The notes beneath the pieces were generated by a model. It made no database searches, was not told the DNA's origin, and saw only the letters and a list, made by a program, of their open reading frames with translations. Both the position numbers and the translations under genes were made by a program. From an uncultured Verrucomicrobiota bacterium (GTDB lineage: Bacteria > Verrucomicrobiota > Verrucomicrobiia > Limisphaerales > AAA164-E04), in contig CAJXVR010000040.1 in the NCBI GenBank assembly GCA_913061285.1, forward strand, positions 1 through 33,193: a stretch of DNA of 33,193 nucleotides. Reading direction: 5' to 3'. Shown piece by piece: positions 1 to 8,698 of the stretch (positions within the stretch are counted from its first letter, which is position 1; each line of letters opens with the position of its first letter).

Positions 1-7
1 TAGAGAG

Positions 8-41
8 GTCTCGTGGGCTCGGAGATTTGTATAAGAGACAG
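8..41 (+). other. Nextera adapter remnant at contig start
   Basis: Matches the Nextera read-2 transposase adapter including the 19-bp mosaic end, with one mismatch at position 27 (T where the adapter has G). It is library-construction sequence, not genome. It creates a false N-terminus (MYKRQ) for the first reading frame, so genomic sequence begins at 42. Confidence 0.97.
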
Positions 42-1121
42 ATTCACGGCCATTCCAATGCCGACCAGTTCTTGACGGGGGCAGACACGGGCGGGAGGGG
101 TGATTATCAGAATGCGATCTCGCTCGATCAGGTCTATGCGGCTCATGTGGGAGAACATACGCGCTTCTCATCGCTTGTCCTATCGACCGATGGAGGCGCG
201 GGAACGCCGCGCGGCACCCACACGATGTCGTTCGGTCGAAACGGGCGTGCGATTCCTGCGGAGAACAAGCCAAAACGCATCTTCGATGAGCTGTTTGTGA
301 AAATCGATGGTAACGCTGCCCAACGATTGTCGCTCAGCCAGAGCGCGCTTGACGAACTCATGGACGATGCGCGGTCACTGCGGAGAGAGCTGTCTCGGCA
401 GGATCAGAATACACTCGACGAATTTCTCGATTCCGTGCGAGGGACAGAGCGCAAAGTCGCGAAGGCGGCGACCTGGCTCGATATTCCGCTTCCTACAGTC
501 GATGTCGATCATCTGAATCTCGACATCACCCCAGATAATCCGCGGGAGTATATTCAGACGATATACGAGTTGATTTACCTAGCCTTCAAAACCGATTCCA
601 CACGTGCGGCGACCTATATGATCGGTAAAGAACTCGGCGCTGGCATCAGTGACTATCTCGCGCGGGCGGTTGACTTACCTCTGACGCACAAATTGTCCCA
701 CGAGACCAAGAATCCCGGCGGGTGGAAGAATTTCGGCACCTACTGCCGTTTTCAATCCGAAGAATTCGCTCGCTTTGCGACTAAATTGAAATCGACTCTG
801 GAACCTGCCGGTGAAGGGAGCATGCTCGACAATACGTTGCTTCTGTTCGGCTCCGCTTCTAGTGCCTTTCACCTTTCCCGCAACTATCCGTTGTTACTCG
901 TTGGCGGCAAGAAGATGGGCTTTAAACATGGGCAGTATCTCAACTTTGCCGGCGCGGGAGCCTATCGCGGCGGCTGGGCTCCGGGAGACACTGAGCCGTG
1001 GAGAATGGAGGCCAGTCAAGAGGATCTTCCGCTATCGAATCTCTATGTGGCAATGTTGCAGAAGCTCGGTGTTGAAACAGAGGCATTCGGTGGCAACACC
1101 GGAATGCTGAGTGAGGTTTGA
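42..1121 (+). CDS. DUF1552 domain protein, 5'-truncated by contig end
   Basis: The last 359 residues of a DUF1552-family protein, a secreted or periplasmic family of unknown activity common in Planctomycetota, Verrucomicrobiota and Myxococcota. Recognisable stretches are LVLSTDGG near the start, the MSFGRNGRAIP segment, the central region with DITPDNPREYI and the C-terminal FGSASSAFHLSRNYPLLLVGG. The frame stays open through the adapter, so the real start lies outside the contig. Family members run to roughly 430-470 residues, so about 80-110 N-terminal residues are missing. In PVC genomes this family is usually paired with a DUF1592/DUF1588-type cytochrome-like protein, which would be expected just upstream but cannot be seen. 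The stop lies 64 bp before the likely start of the next sulfatase, suggesting co-transcription. Confidence 0.88.
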   Translation: MHGHSNADQFLTGADTGGRGDYQNAISLDQVYAAHVGEHTRFSSLVLSTDGGAGTPRGTHTMSFGRNGRAIPAENKPKRIFDELFVKIDGNAAQRLSLSQSALDELMDDARSLRRELSRQDQNTLDEFLDSVRGTERKVAKAATWLDIPLPTVDVDHLNLDITPDNPREYIQTIYELIYLAFKTDSTRAATYMIGKELGAGISDYLARAVDLPLTHKLSHETKNPGGWKNFGTYCRFQSEEFARFATKLKSTLEPAGEGSMLDNTLLLFGSASSAFHLSRNYPLLLVGGKKMGFKHGQYLNFAGAGAYRGGWAPGDTEPWRMEASQEDLPLSNLYVAMLQKLGVETEAFGGNTGMLSEV

Positions 1122-1185
1122 GGGTGGCAATTTCAGTTCGTCGACCAATCTTGATGTCTTGGCAGCGCGCAAATCTCAATTGCTA

Positions 1186-2670
1186 ATGGGGATTCGATCG
1201 CTTCATTTTGCTCTGGCGCTCATCGTGTCTCTGATGACTGCCTCGAGGGCCGACGACAAGGCAATTGAAGGCAGCCTTCCGAATGTCATTTTTGTTCTCA
1301 CTGATGATCTGGGGTATTCGGACATTGGCTGCTACGGTGCGACCAAGGTATCGACTCCCCACATTGATCAAATGGCTGCCGAAGGGATTCGCTTCACTGA
1401 ATTCCACACAGCGGCGTCGATTTGTTCGCCTTCCCGAGCGGCCTTTCTCACAGGGGCCTACCCGCAACGTGCGGGCCTCTATATGGGCATCAATCCGATC
1501 CGGACGGCTCACTGGTTTCTCGGACTCCACCCTGACGAGATTACCCTCGCTGAGCTGTTGAAACAGCAGGGGTATGCGACTCACATGGTCGGCAAATGGC
1601 ACCTTGGCACCGAGCCTGAATTCCTGCCGCAGAGGCAGGGCTTCGATTCTTACTATGGCATGCCGTGCAACTTCAGCCACTCGCCTAAGTTTTTCGATGG
1701 CGACGACGAGGTATTCGCTAAGGCGCCCTTGAATCGCTTGACCGAACTCTACACCGAACGGGTCACCAGGATCATTCGTGAGAACGTGGGCGAGCCGTTT
1801 TTCCTCTACTACGCGCATAACTATCCGCATACGCCGTATCGAGCCGGCGAGAATTTTAGGGGCAGTTCCCAGGATGGTGTACGCGGTGACGTGATGCAGG
1901 AACTTGACTGGGGTGTCGGCGAGATGATGAAGGCATTGAAACAGGTCGGCATCGAGGACAACACCATCGTTATTTTTGCCTCCGACAACGGCCCCACGAA
2001 GAACACCTATGCTCAACCCTATCGCGGCACCAAGTACGTCACGTTTGAAGGAGGGCACCGCGTGCCGTTTATCATTCACTGGCCTGACAGGATTCGGAAT
2101 GGCGCCGTTTCCAACGTCAGTGCAAATGCGATGGATCTCTTCCCTACTTTGTCGCAGATCATCGGAGTCAAGTTACCGAATGATCGCGTTTACGATGGCG
2201 TGAGTCTTGTGCCTCTCTTGGAAGGGAAGTTCCTCGATCGCAAGAGCGATGCTCCCTTCTATTACTATAACTGTGAGAATCTGCAGGCCGTGCGTCGGGG
2301 CGATTGGAAACTCCACCTTCCTCGCGAAAAGAAACAACTGCCGTTCTGGGATAAAAACAAGGCGTTTGCTGGGCTTAAACAACCCGTTCTCTACAATCTG
2401 CGGACGGATCGGGCCGAGAAAAGCGATGTCGCCTCCGCGAATCCAAAGATCGTGAAACAGATGTTGAAGCTAGCGGCATCCGCGCGTGACGACCTCGGAG
2501 AATTCATGCAGCGCGGCAGAGGCCAACGTCCCACAGGTTCTATTTTTCCGGGCGTTCCCGTGATCAGCCATGAGAAGGACTGGGGAGCGATCCCTATGAC
2601 TACAGCTCAAGCCTTTGAGATAGAAAGAAAAACCCGCCATCCCGATTGGAAAGACGGAGAGGCAAAATGA
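1186..2670 (+). CDS. Secreted formylglycine-type sulfatase (S1 family)
   Basis: A 494-residue arylsulfatase-like hydrolase that would remove sulfate esters from a sulfated glycan or other substrate after export. The start is taken at ATG 1186 because it begins a signal peptide (MGIRSLHFALALIVSLMTASRA). The frame is also open back to GTG 1111, overlapping the DUF1552 stop, but that extension looks non-secretory. Visible motifs are the N-terminal metal-binding Asp pair in VLTDDLGYSDIGCYG (D40/D41), the formylglycine site C-S-P-S-R at C80 followed by AAFLTG, the GKWHLG box, and ASDNGPT with the second metal site. Activity requires a formylglycine-generating enzyme encoded elsewhere. The substrate cannot be read from the sequence. 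The next sulfatase follows after 26 bp, so the two are probably in one operon. Confidence 0.93.
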   Translation: MGIRSLHFALALIVSLMTASRADDKAIEGSLPNVIFVLTDDLGYSDIGCYGATKVSTPHIDQMAAEGIRFTEFHTAASICSPSRAAFLTGAYPQRAGLYMGINPIRTAHWFLGLHPDEITLAELLKQQGYATHMVGKWHLGTEPEFLPQRQGFDSYYGMPCNFSHSPKFFDGDDEVFAKAPLNRLTELYTERVTRIIRENVGEPFFLYYAHNYPHTPYRAGENFRGSSQDGVRGDVMQELDWGVGEMMKALKQVGIEDNTIVIFASDNGPTKNTYAQPYRGTKYVTFEGGHRVPFIIHWPDRIRNGAVSNVSANAMDLFPTLSQIIGVKLPNDRVYDGVSLVPLLEGKFLDRKSDAPFYYYNCENLQAVRRGDWKLHLPREKKQLPFWDKNKAFAGLKQPVLYNLRTDRAEKSDVASANPKIVKQMLKLAASARDDLGEFMQRGRGQRPTGSIFPGVPVISHEKDWGAIPMTTAQAFEIERKTRHPDWKDGEAK

Positions 2671-2696
2671 ATTTCCGAATCGATTAACAATTTTTT

Positions 2697-4595
2697 ATGA
2701 AACGATACGTTCTAAAACACTCCGTTGGCCAGTGCACTCGCCTACTCGCGATTGCTGCGTTTAGCCTGATCGCTACCGCATTCACGTTTGGGCAAGTTGC
2801 CAAGGCACAGCCTGCATCCAAGCCGAATATCGTCCTGGTTATTACCGACGACCAGGGCTACGGCGATCTCGGGTTTACCGGTAATCCGGTTATCAAGACC
2901 CCTCATATCGACCACCTCGCCACGGAATCGTCTCAACTAACGGACTACCATGTTGCACCAACCTGCTCGCCGACGCGTTCCGCACTACTCACCGGTCATT
3001 GGACAGACCGCACCGGAGTGTGGCACACGGTTAACGGTCGATCGATGCTGCGCGAGAACGAAGTCACGATCGGCCAGTTGCTGAAGGACCATGGTTATGC
3101 GACGGGAATGTTTGGGAAATGGCACCTTGGTGACAACTATCCTTATCGACCGGAAGACCGAGGTTTCACTGAAGTGTATCGTCACGGTGGTGGCGGCGTG
3201 GGCCAGACTCCGGATCTTTGGGACAACGCGTATTTCGACGGGAGCTATTTTCACAATGGGGAGGTCGTTCCTGCCAAGGGCTTCTGTACGGACGTATTTT
3301 TTGGGCAAGCCCAGCGATTCATTCGTGAACAAGCTGCCGCGAAGAAACCTTTCTTCGCCTACATTGCGCTGAACGCGCCTCATGGTCCCTTGCATGCGCC
3401 TCAGAAATACCTGGATCTTTATGCTGATCAGACGCCTGCGATCGCATCGTTCTTTGGAATGATCACCAATATCGACGACAATGTCGGCGCGACTCGTGCG
3501 CTCTTGGGTGAACTCGGCATCGCTGAAAACACGCTCTTCATCTTTACCACCGACAACGGTACGGCTAGCGGTGCAAACGTCTTCAATGCCGGGATGCGAG
3601 GTAAGAAGGGGAGCGAATACGAAGGAGGCCATCGCGTGCCGCTCCTGGCTCATTGGCCCGCCGCGGGTTGGACCAAGCCGCATGTCAGTGACACGCTCAC
3701 TCACGCTGTGGACATTGTTCCTACCTTCCTCGACATCGCCGGTGCATCGACTCCCGCTGGATTAAAGTTTGACGGCCGGTCGATCCGTCCACTTCTAGAC
3801 CCCGCTGCTGACGCCTCGAGTTGGCCGCACGAGCGCATGCTCGTCACCGATTCCCAGCGTGTGCGGGATCCTATTAAGTGGAAGCAAACGGCCGTCATGT
3901 CCGGTGCCTGGCGCCTCGTCAATGGCAAGGAACTCTACAACATCAAGACCGACCCAGGGCAGCAGCAGAACACCATTGCCGATCATCCTGAGCGAGCCGC
4001 TAAAATGCGGGCCTTCTACGACGCCTGGTGGGCTGAGCTAGAGCCGACCTTCGCTCAGACCACGGAGATCTACCTTGGCCATCCGGATCATCCCGTCGTG
4101 AGTCTCACTGGACATGATTGGATCCAAAAGGCATTGCCGCCATGGAATCAACAACACATCCGCGTGGGCTACGGCTACGGGCCAGCGCGCGCCGGTCGGG
4201 GGCGAGGCAATCGGGCTCGGAGAGACGCTGGCAAATCCGTTCACGCAGGTCATTGGGCTGTGAAAGTGCTCACTGCCGGCCGGTACGAGATCAGTGTACG
4301 TCGCTGGCCGCTAGAGGCGAACCATCCAATCACGGCATCATTGCCACCTGGAACGAATGTTCCTGGTGCCAGCGTCGCTTTCCGGGCCCGCCCCGGTGTC
4401 ACCATTCCTGCGAGTGCTGCAACGCTTCGCATTGATGGCAAAGACATTGCCTCCAAGCCTGTTGGCGCCACCGACTCCGCGATCGCATTCACCACGACCC
4501 TGGCAACGGGTTCTCATGAACTCGCTCCGGTTTTTGTCACCGAGGACGGTCATGAAGTGGGTGCCTATTACGCAATCGTTAAGAAGCTTCCATGA
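2697..4595 (+). CDS. Secreted sulfatase with C-terminal extension
   Basis: A 632-residue S1-family sulfatase. The signal peptide ends near residue 37 (VAKA-QP). The metal-binding Asp pair lies in LVITDDQGYGDLGFTGN (D51/D52). The activation motif is C-S-P-T-R at C90, the Thr variant of CxPSR, followed by SALLTG. GKWHLGDNYPYRPEDRGF and FTTDNGTASG are also present. Beyond the catalytic domain there are about 130 residues containing a Gly/Arg-rich turn and then beta-strand-like segments (WAVKVLTAGRYEISVRRWPLE), resembling the accessory beta domain found on many PVC sulfatases. It is encoded 26 bp after the preceding sulfatase and before a beta-helix protein, a context typical of sulfated-polysaccharide breakdown. 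Confidence 0.93.
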   Translation: MKRYVLKHSVGQCTRLLAIAAFSLIATAFTFGQVAKAQPASKPNIVLVITDDQGYGDLGFTGNPVIKTPHIDHLATESSQLTDYHVAPTCSPTRSALLTGHWTDRTGVWHTVNGRSMLRENEVTIGQLLKDHGYATGMFGKWHLGDNYPYRPEDRGFTEVYRHGGGGVGQTPDLWDNAYFDGSYFHNGEVVPAKGFCTDVFFGQAQRFIREQAAAKKPFFAYIALNAPHGPLHAPQKYLDLYADQTPAIASFFGMITNIDDNVGATRALLGELGIAENTLFIFTTDNGTASGANVFNAGMRGKKGSEYEGGHRVPLLAHWPAAGWTKPHVSDTLTHAVDIVPTFLDIAGASTPAGLKFDGRSIRPLLDPAADASSWPHERMLVTDSQRVRDPIKWKQTAVMSGAWRLVNGKELYNIKTDPGQQQNTIADHPERAAKMRAFYDAWWAELEPTFAQTTEIYLGHPDHPVVSLTGHDWIQKALPPWNQQHIRVGYGYGPARAGRGRGNRARRDAGKSVHAGHWAVKVLTAGRYEISVRRWPLEANHPITASLPPGTNVPGASVAFRARPGVTIPASAATLRIDGKDIASKPVGATDSAIAFTTTLATGSHELAPVFVTEDGHEVGAYYAIVKKLP

Positions 4596-4668
4596 GGGGC
4601 TGGCGAAGGTTTCCTGCTTACCGGACGAGAGGAAGGTATGATTCGAATCGAATGCTTGTGACCCAAGG

Positions 4669-4715
4669 TGGCTGCAAGCAGCCCACACTCCATTGAGTGC
4701 GAGAGCCTGCTCTCG
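4669..4715. repeat. Two adjacent hairpins between sulfatase and beta-helix genes
   Basis: GGCTGC-AA-GCAGCC at 4670-4683 is followed by GCGAGAG-CCTG-CTCTCGC at 4698-4715. Both stems are perfect. There is no T-tract, so this is not a classic intrinsic terminator. It looks more like an intergenic REP-type element. A reading frame across it (4568-4762, - strand) appears to be a by-product of the repeat. Confidence 0.45.
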
Positions 4716-4792
4716 CGCCTTAGTCCAATGCGATCTACCCTATGAACGGTGCCCTTTTTCAATCACGCTCGGGGCGAACCTGGACGAAACAA

Positions 4793-6961
4793 ATGAAGCA
4801 ACTTTTTACCCTAGTTTGGGTGCTCGCTGCCGGGGGGCTTTGCCGGGGGGCGGATTCGAAGGCTGATTTCTATGTTTCGCCACAGGGATCGGATACGTGG
4901 TCCGGAGGGCAATCGGATCCCAACGCCCAAGGAACCGATGGTCCCTTTGCCACGCTGGAACGGGCCCGGAATGCGGTTCGGGAGCTGAAAGCGAATAAGG
5001 CGGGTGACATTGTAGTCTTCGTTCGTGGGGGGACTTATCGTTTGAACCAGACCTTAAGATTTGGATTGGAGGATTCGGGCGAGGGCAATCACACCGTAAC
5101 CTATGCGGCTTATCCAAACGAGACGCCAGTTTTCAGTGCTGGTAGAGAACTTGGTGGTTGGTCCAGAGTGACGGATGAACTTCCCGGCTTGCCTTCGGAA
5201 GCCCGAGGGAAGGTTCTGGTGGCTGATGTTTCGGATCGATTCTTCACTCTCTATGATGGGGAGGGTATGTTGCCTCGGGCAAGTTCTGATGGATTTATTC
5301 CCCTCGCAGGGGGCAGCCGCACCCGCGTGCATTTTCCAAAGGGCAAGTTGAAGGATTGGTCGAACGTGGAGGATGTGGAGATCGTTGTCCGGCCCCATCA
5401 CGCCTGGATTAGCAATGTGTTGCCACTGAAGTCTGTTGCGGTGGAAAGGCAGATGGCAGTCACGTCGATTGCTGCCACTTATGCGATGAACCGGCTTCAT
5501 TTCTTGAAGACTACGGAATCGTGTTGGGTTGAGAATGTGCTTGAGGAACTCGATGAGCCAGGTGAATGGGTGCTCAATACCAAAGAGGGCAAGGTGTTTC
5601 TGTGGCCGCGGCAAGAGTCTCCGATCGTGGTTCCTCAATTAATCGAGTTGATTCGAATCGAGGGCGAGATTGATCAGCAAGGTTTCCTAGATGTACCGGT
5701 GCGAAATCTTCATTTTAGAGGCCTGACGTTCATGCATGGGGATCGCTATTCCTTGGCGGAGGGCGATGCCGGCTTGCAGCATGATTGGGATTTTTTTGAC
5801 AAACCAAATGCTCTGGTCCGCTTTCGCGGTACGGAGCATTGCTCGATTGAGTCCTGTCACTTTACCCACAGCGGTAGCGGCGCGATTCGTATCGATCTGC
5901 ATGGGCAGCACAACCGAATCGCTGGAAATCATATCGAGCAGATGGGCGGTGCCGGCATTCTCCTCTGTGGCTACGGACCGGGAACCAAGGATGTAAACCG
6001 GAATAATTTGGTTTACAATAACCACCTTCATCATTTGGGGCAAATTTATCTCCATTCACCCGGGATCATGATTTGGCAGAGTGGTGAGAATCGAGTGGCG
6101 AACAACTTGATTCATCACATGCCGTATAGCGGGATGATTGTCTCGGGCTGTATGACTCATTTTTTCAACCGAAACGGGCGGGAGCTGAGTCGCACGATTA
6201 GGCGTCATGAAATCGGCGATCTGCCGAGAACGCCAACGCTGGAAGATGTTCGTCCTTTTTTGCATACCCACGACAACCTCATTGAATACAACGAGATTCA
6301 TCACGTGATGGAAAGGATGGGGGACGGTAACGGGATTTACGTTCGTGGGGCTGGGGCCGGGAATGTGATCCGGCGCAACTACGTTCATCACTTGGTCACG
6401 CCGATGCTCATGCAGGCGGCGATCCGAACCGATGGGGGCCAGCGCGACACACTGATCGCTGAGAACCTAATATTTAAATGCATGGCCCAAGGAATTATCC
6501 TGAAGCTAAATAATCGTGCTGAAAATAACATCGTTGCGGACGTGTTGGCGCCACCGCGTGGTTACCATTTGTCGCTAAGGGAGGGGCCATTGACGGAGGC
6601 AGTTATCAAGAGAAATATCTTCTATTCCATGGGGAAGGATACGGTCTTTATTGACGAGTTGCCCCCTGGTAAAGGCCGGGAAACGGAGGACCGTAGGGGG
6701 CGAGCGTTAGCCAGAGCCAAGGATGCGGAAATGGACTACAATATCTATTTCAGCGCAGGCGATCCTATGCTGGGCGAATCAATGCTCAAGAAACAACAGC
6801 AGGATGGGGTTGATAGGCACAGTCTCGCAGTTGATCCACTGTTTGTCGCTCCCGAAAATGGTGACTTTGGTCTAAAGAAAAACTCACCCGCATTGAAACT
6901 GGGATTCGTTCCCTTCGATCGCTCGAAGGTGGGACTACGCGCTAGAGCGAAAAAGGATTGA
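4793..6961 (+). CDS. Secreted right-handed parallel beta-helix protein
   Basis: A 722-residue exported protein with a pectate-lyase-like right-handed beta-helix fold, used by polysaccharide lyases and some glycoside hydrolases. The start is set at ATG 4793, which begins a signal peptide (MKQLFTLVWVLAAGGLCRGA); the frame is open to ATG 4742, but those 17 residues are polar. After the signal comes the classic opening FYVSPQGSDTWSGG, then PFATLERARNAVRELKA and VVFVRGGTYRLNQTL. Many short N/H/G-rich helix rungs follow in the second half (HNRIAGNHIEQMGGAGILLCG, NNLVYNNHLHHLG, HDNLIEYNEIHHV). Relatives include the GH141 type and uncharacterised PVC proteins; catalytic residues cannot be assigned from sequence alone. 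It sits between sulfatases, so it probably cuts the glycan that they desulfate. Confidence 0.85.
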   Translation: MKQLFTLVWVLAAGGLCRGADSKADFYVSPQGSDTWSGGQSDPNAQGTDGPFATLERARNAVRELKANKAGDIVVFVRGGTYRLNQTLRFGLEDSGEGNHTVTYAAYPNETPVFSAGRELGGWSRVTDELPGLPSEARGKVLVADVSDRFFTLYDGEGMLPRASSDGFIPLAGGSRTRVHFPKGKLKDWSNVEDVEIVVRPHHAWISNVLPLKSVAVERQMAVTSIAATYAMNRLHFLKTTESCWVENVLEELDEPGEWVLNTKEGKVFLWPRQESPIVVPQLIELIRIEGEIDQQGFLDVPVRNLHFRGLTFMHGDRYSLAEGDAGLQHDWDFFDKPNALVRFRGTEHCSIESCHFTHSGSGAIRIDLHGQHNRIAGNHIEQMGGAGILLCGYGPGTKDVNRNNLVYNNHLHHLGQIYLHSPGIMIWQSGENRVANNLIHHMPYSGMIVSGCMTHFFNRNGRELSRTIRRHEIGDLPRTPTLEDVRPFLHTHDNLIEYNEIHHVMERMGDGNGIYVRGAGAGNVIRRNYVHHLVTPMLMQAAIRTDGGQRDTLIAENLIFKCMAQGIILKLNNRAENNIVADVLAPPRGYHLSLREGPLTEAVIKRNIFYSMGKDTVFIDELPPGKGRETEDRRGRALARAKDAEMDYNIYFSAGDPMLGESMLKKQQQDGVDRHSLAVDPLFVAPENGDFGLKKNSPALKLGFVPFDRSKVGLRARAKKD

Positions 6962-7029
6962 AGGCGTTCTTTGACCGTTGCCAGGATTTTTGAAAGGGCT
7001 CCAGAAGGCACTCCAGGTATGCTTGGGAG

Positions 7030-8496
7030 TTAGGGTTGATACCAGCTGGGGGTGCCGAACCAATCGTGCATTTCTTTCTCGAAGGGAGCGACGATCTCGT
7101 CAGGCTCCGGGAAGACGCCTTGATCTTGCGTTTCTACGATCCAGACCGAGAGTGCTGTTCTCATTTGTATGAGTAAGTCTCGATAGCTGGGATCCGCAGC
7201 AAGGTTGTTGATCTCATGCGGATCATTGACGGTGTCAAAAAGTTGCTCTTCCGGAACACGCGGAGACATGAGCGCCGCGGGTGGTCCGGTGAGTTTCCCC
7301 TCAGCCATCAATTGACGCATGAGGGGTTTGATAGGGAAACATTTCTCTTTGTATCGGTTGAGCGAGGTGAAGTGCCGGTCAGGATAGTAGTTGCGGAGGT
7401 AATGAAACCGTTTGCCTCGAACGCTACGAATCCGGTTCACGGTTTCGTCAATTCGATCCCGTGCGGAGAAGGCAAACTGGCGTTGCGGGCCCAGCTTGTT
7501 TCCGAGGAAGATTCGCCCGTCCATACCTAAGGGGCGCTTGATGCCGGCGATGTTGAGTGTGGTTGGGGTGAGATCGATGAGGCTGATGAGTTCGTCGCTG
7601 ACGCTTCCTGCTTTGTAGTTTGCGGGAGCTGGGAAATTCTTTGGCCAGTGAATGATCATGGGAACATGGAGTCCGGTGTCATAGCACCAGTGTATGCCTC
7701 TCGGTTCGATTCGGCCATTGTCCCCAAAGAAAATGATGACCGTATTGTCCGCCAGTCCATCTGCTTTCAATTGAGCAAGAATGCGTCCTACGGTTTTGTC
7801 CATGCCTGAGATCGAATTCAGATAGCGTGCCCATTCCTTTTTCACGAGGGGATGATCCGGATAGTATGGCGGCGGAGTCACGTTGTCTTCGGTGGCGATT
7901 CGGTCGTGTTGTTTTTCGCCCTTCCACTCGACGCGAGGTTGGCGCCAGGTTTGCCGGTCATAGATATCGTACTCAGCCTCCAAGGTGTTGATCTGGGCAA
8001 AGAATGGTTCGTGGTCTTTAAGGGTTTCCCACTGGTTGCTATCATAAAGTTTCCCTTCGTTAACGAAATTGAGATCTAGTTTCCCTGAGCCGACCTGCTC
8101 TTGTTCTATGGTCGTGATGTTGGCGGTATAATAGCCGACATCTTTTAGGCGGTGAGTGATGGGACGAACGCCTTCTGGAAGACGGTAGTCGTCCTCTCTG
8201 TGGGAGCGCATGTTGTGGGTGTCGCTAGTCGTTTGATACATGCCCACGAAGAATGCGCTGCGGCTCGGTGCGCATACGGGTGAGGTTGAGAAGACGTGGG
8301 TATAGCGAATTCCACGAGCGGCGAGATCATCGAGGTAGGGAGTCTTGACCTGTTTCGCTCCGTAGCATCCAAGATCGAGCTTTAGATTCTCTGCAACAAT
8401 CCAGAGTATGTTGGGCCGTTTGGGAGGCCCGACCGCCACAGCTGAAGGGATTACAATCGTGATCGAGAGAAGTAGAAGAGTGATTGTTCGTTTCAT
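7030..8496 (-). CDS. Secreted sulfatase, heparan-N-sulfatase-like, with altered metal motif
   Basis: A 488-residue S1-family sulfatase with signal peptide MKRTITLLLLSITIVIPSAVA. The formylglycine motif C-A-P-S-R is at C75 (TSPVCAPSRSAFFVG), and FFGDNG and HVPMIIHWP are present. The overall layout (PNILWIV, then LGCYG, YLDDLAARG, PEGVRPITHRLKDVGYYT) resembles sulfamidase-like sulfatases. The first metal-binding position, normally an Asp-Asp or Glu-Asp pair, reads Glu-Asn here (WIVAENLKLDLGCYG, E36/N37), which may weaken Ca2+ binding or reflect a subfamily variant. The gene faces the beta-helix gene with only 68 bp between the stops, and I see no clear terminator there. It is transcribed away from the large surface-protein genes. 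Confidence 0.92.
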   Translation of the reverse strand: MKRTITLLLLSITIVIPSAVAVGPPKRPNILWIVAENLKLDLGCYGAKQVKTPYLDDLAARGIRYTHVFSTSPVCAPSRSAFFVGMYQTTSDTHNMRSHREDDYRLPEGVRPITHRLKDVGYYTANITTIEQEQVGSGKLDLNFVNEGKLYDSNQWETLKDHEPFFAQINTLEAEYDIYDRQTWRQPRVEWKGEKQHDRIATEDNVTPPPYYPDHPLVKKEWARYLNSISGMDKTVGRILAQLKADGLADNTVIIFFGDNGRIEPRGIHWCYDTGLHVPMIIHWPKNFPAPANYKAGSVSDELISLIDLTPTTLNIAGIKRPLGMDGRIFLGNKLGPQRQFAFSARDRIDETVNRIRSVRGKRFHYLRNYYPDRHFTSLNRYKEKCFPIKPLMRQLMAEGKLTGPPAALMSPRVPEEQLFDTVNDPHEINNLAADPSYRDLLIQMRTALSVWIVETQDQGVFPEPDEIVAPFEKEMHDWFGTPSWYQP

Positions 8497-8624
8497 TAAT
8501 CTCTTGGTTCAGCGCGGTGTGGTCGTCTGGTATGGGGCGTGTGGACGAAGAATCTTATCTGTCTGAAGCCGTAGAGGCAAGCGCTGGGCTTGGAGACTGA
8601 GCGCTTTATTGAAGGAGGCGACGT

Positions 8625-8676
8625 GCCGAAAACGCAAAGGGCTCAGCGGCGATCGAATGCGATCACCACTGAGCCC
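8625..8676 (-). terminator. Intrinsic terminator after the large surface-protein gene
   Basis: On the minus strand, GGGCTCAG pairs with CTGAGCCC (plus-strand 8639-8646 and 8669-8676). An inner GATCG/CGATC stem lies in the loop. A T-rich run (TTTGCGTTTT) follows. It starts 22 bp after the stop of the 8699-12358 gene. Confidence 0.8.
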
Positions 8677-8698
8677 TGGAGGATTTTAGTCTGTCCGT

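Noticed and set aside
27..41. TTG start giving MYKRQ for the first gene
   Set aside because: The codons are Nextera adapter, not genomic sequence.
1183..2079. 298-codon minus-strand frame opposite the first sulfatase
   Set aside because: It is a complete shadow of a well-supported sulfatase gene on the other strand, with no domain of its own.
4568..4762. 64-codon minus-strand frame between the sulfatase and beta-helix genes
   Set aside because: It coincides with two hairpins and overlaps both flanking regions. It looks like a translated intergenic repeat rather than a gene.
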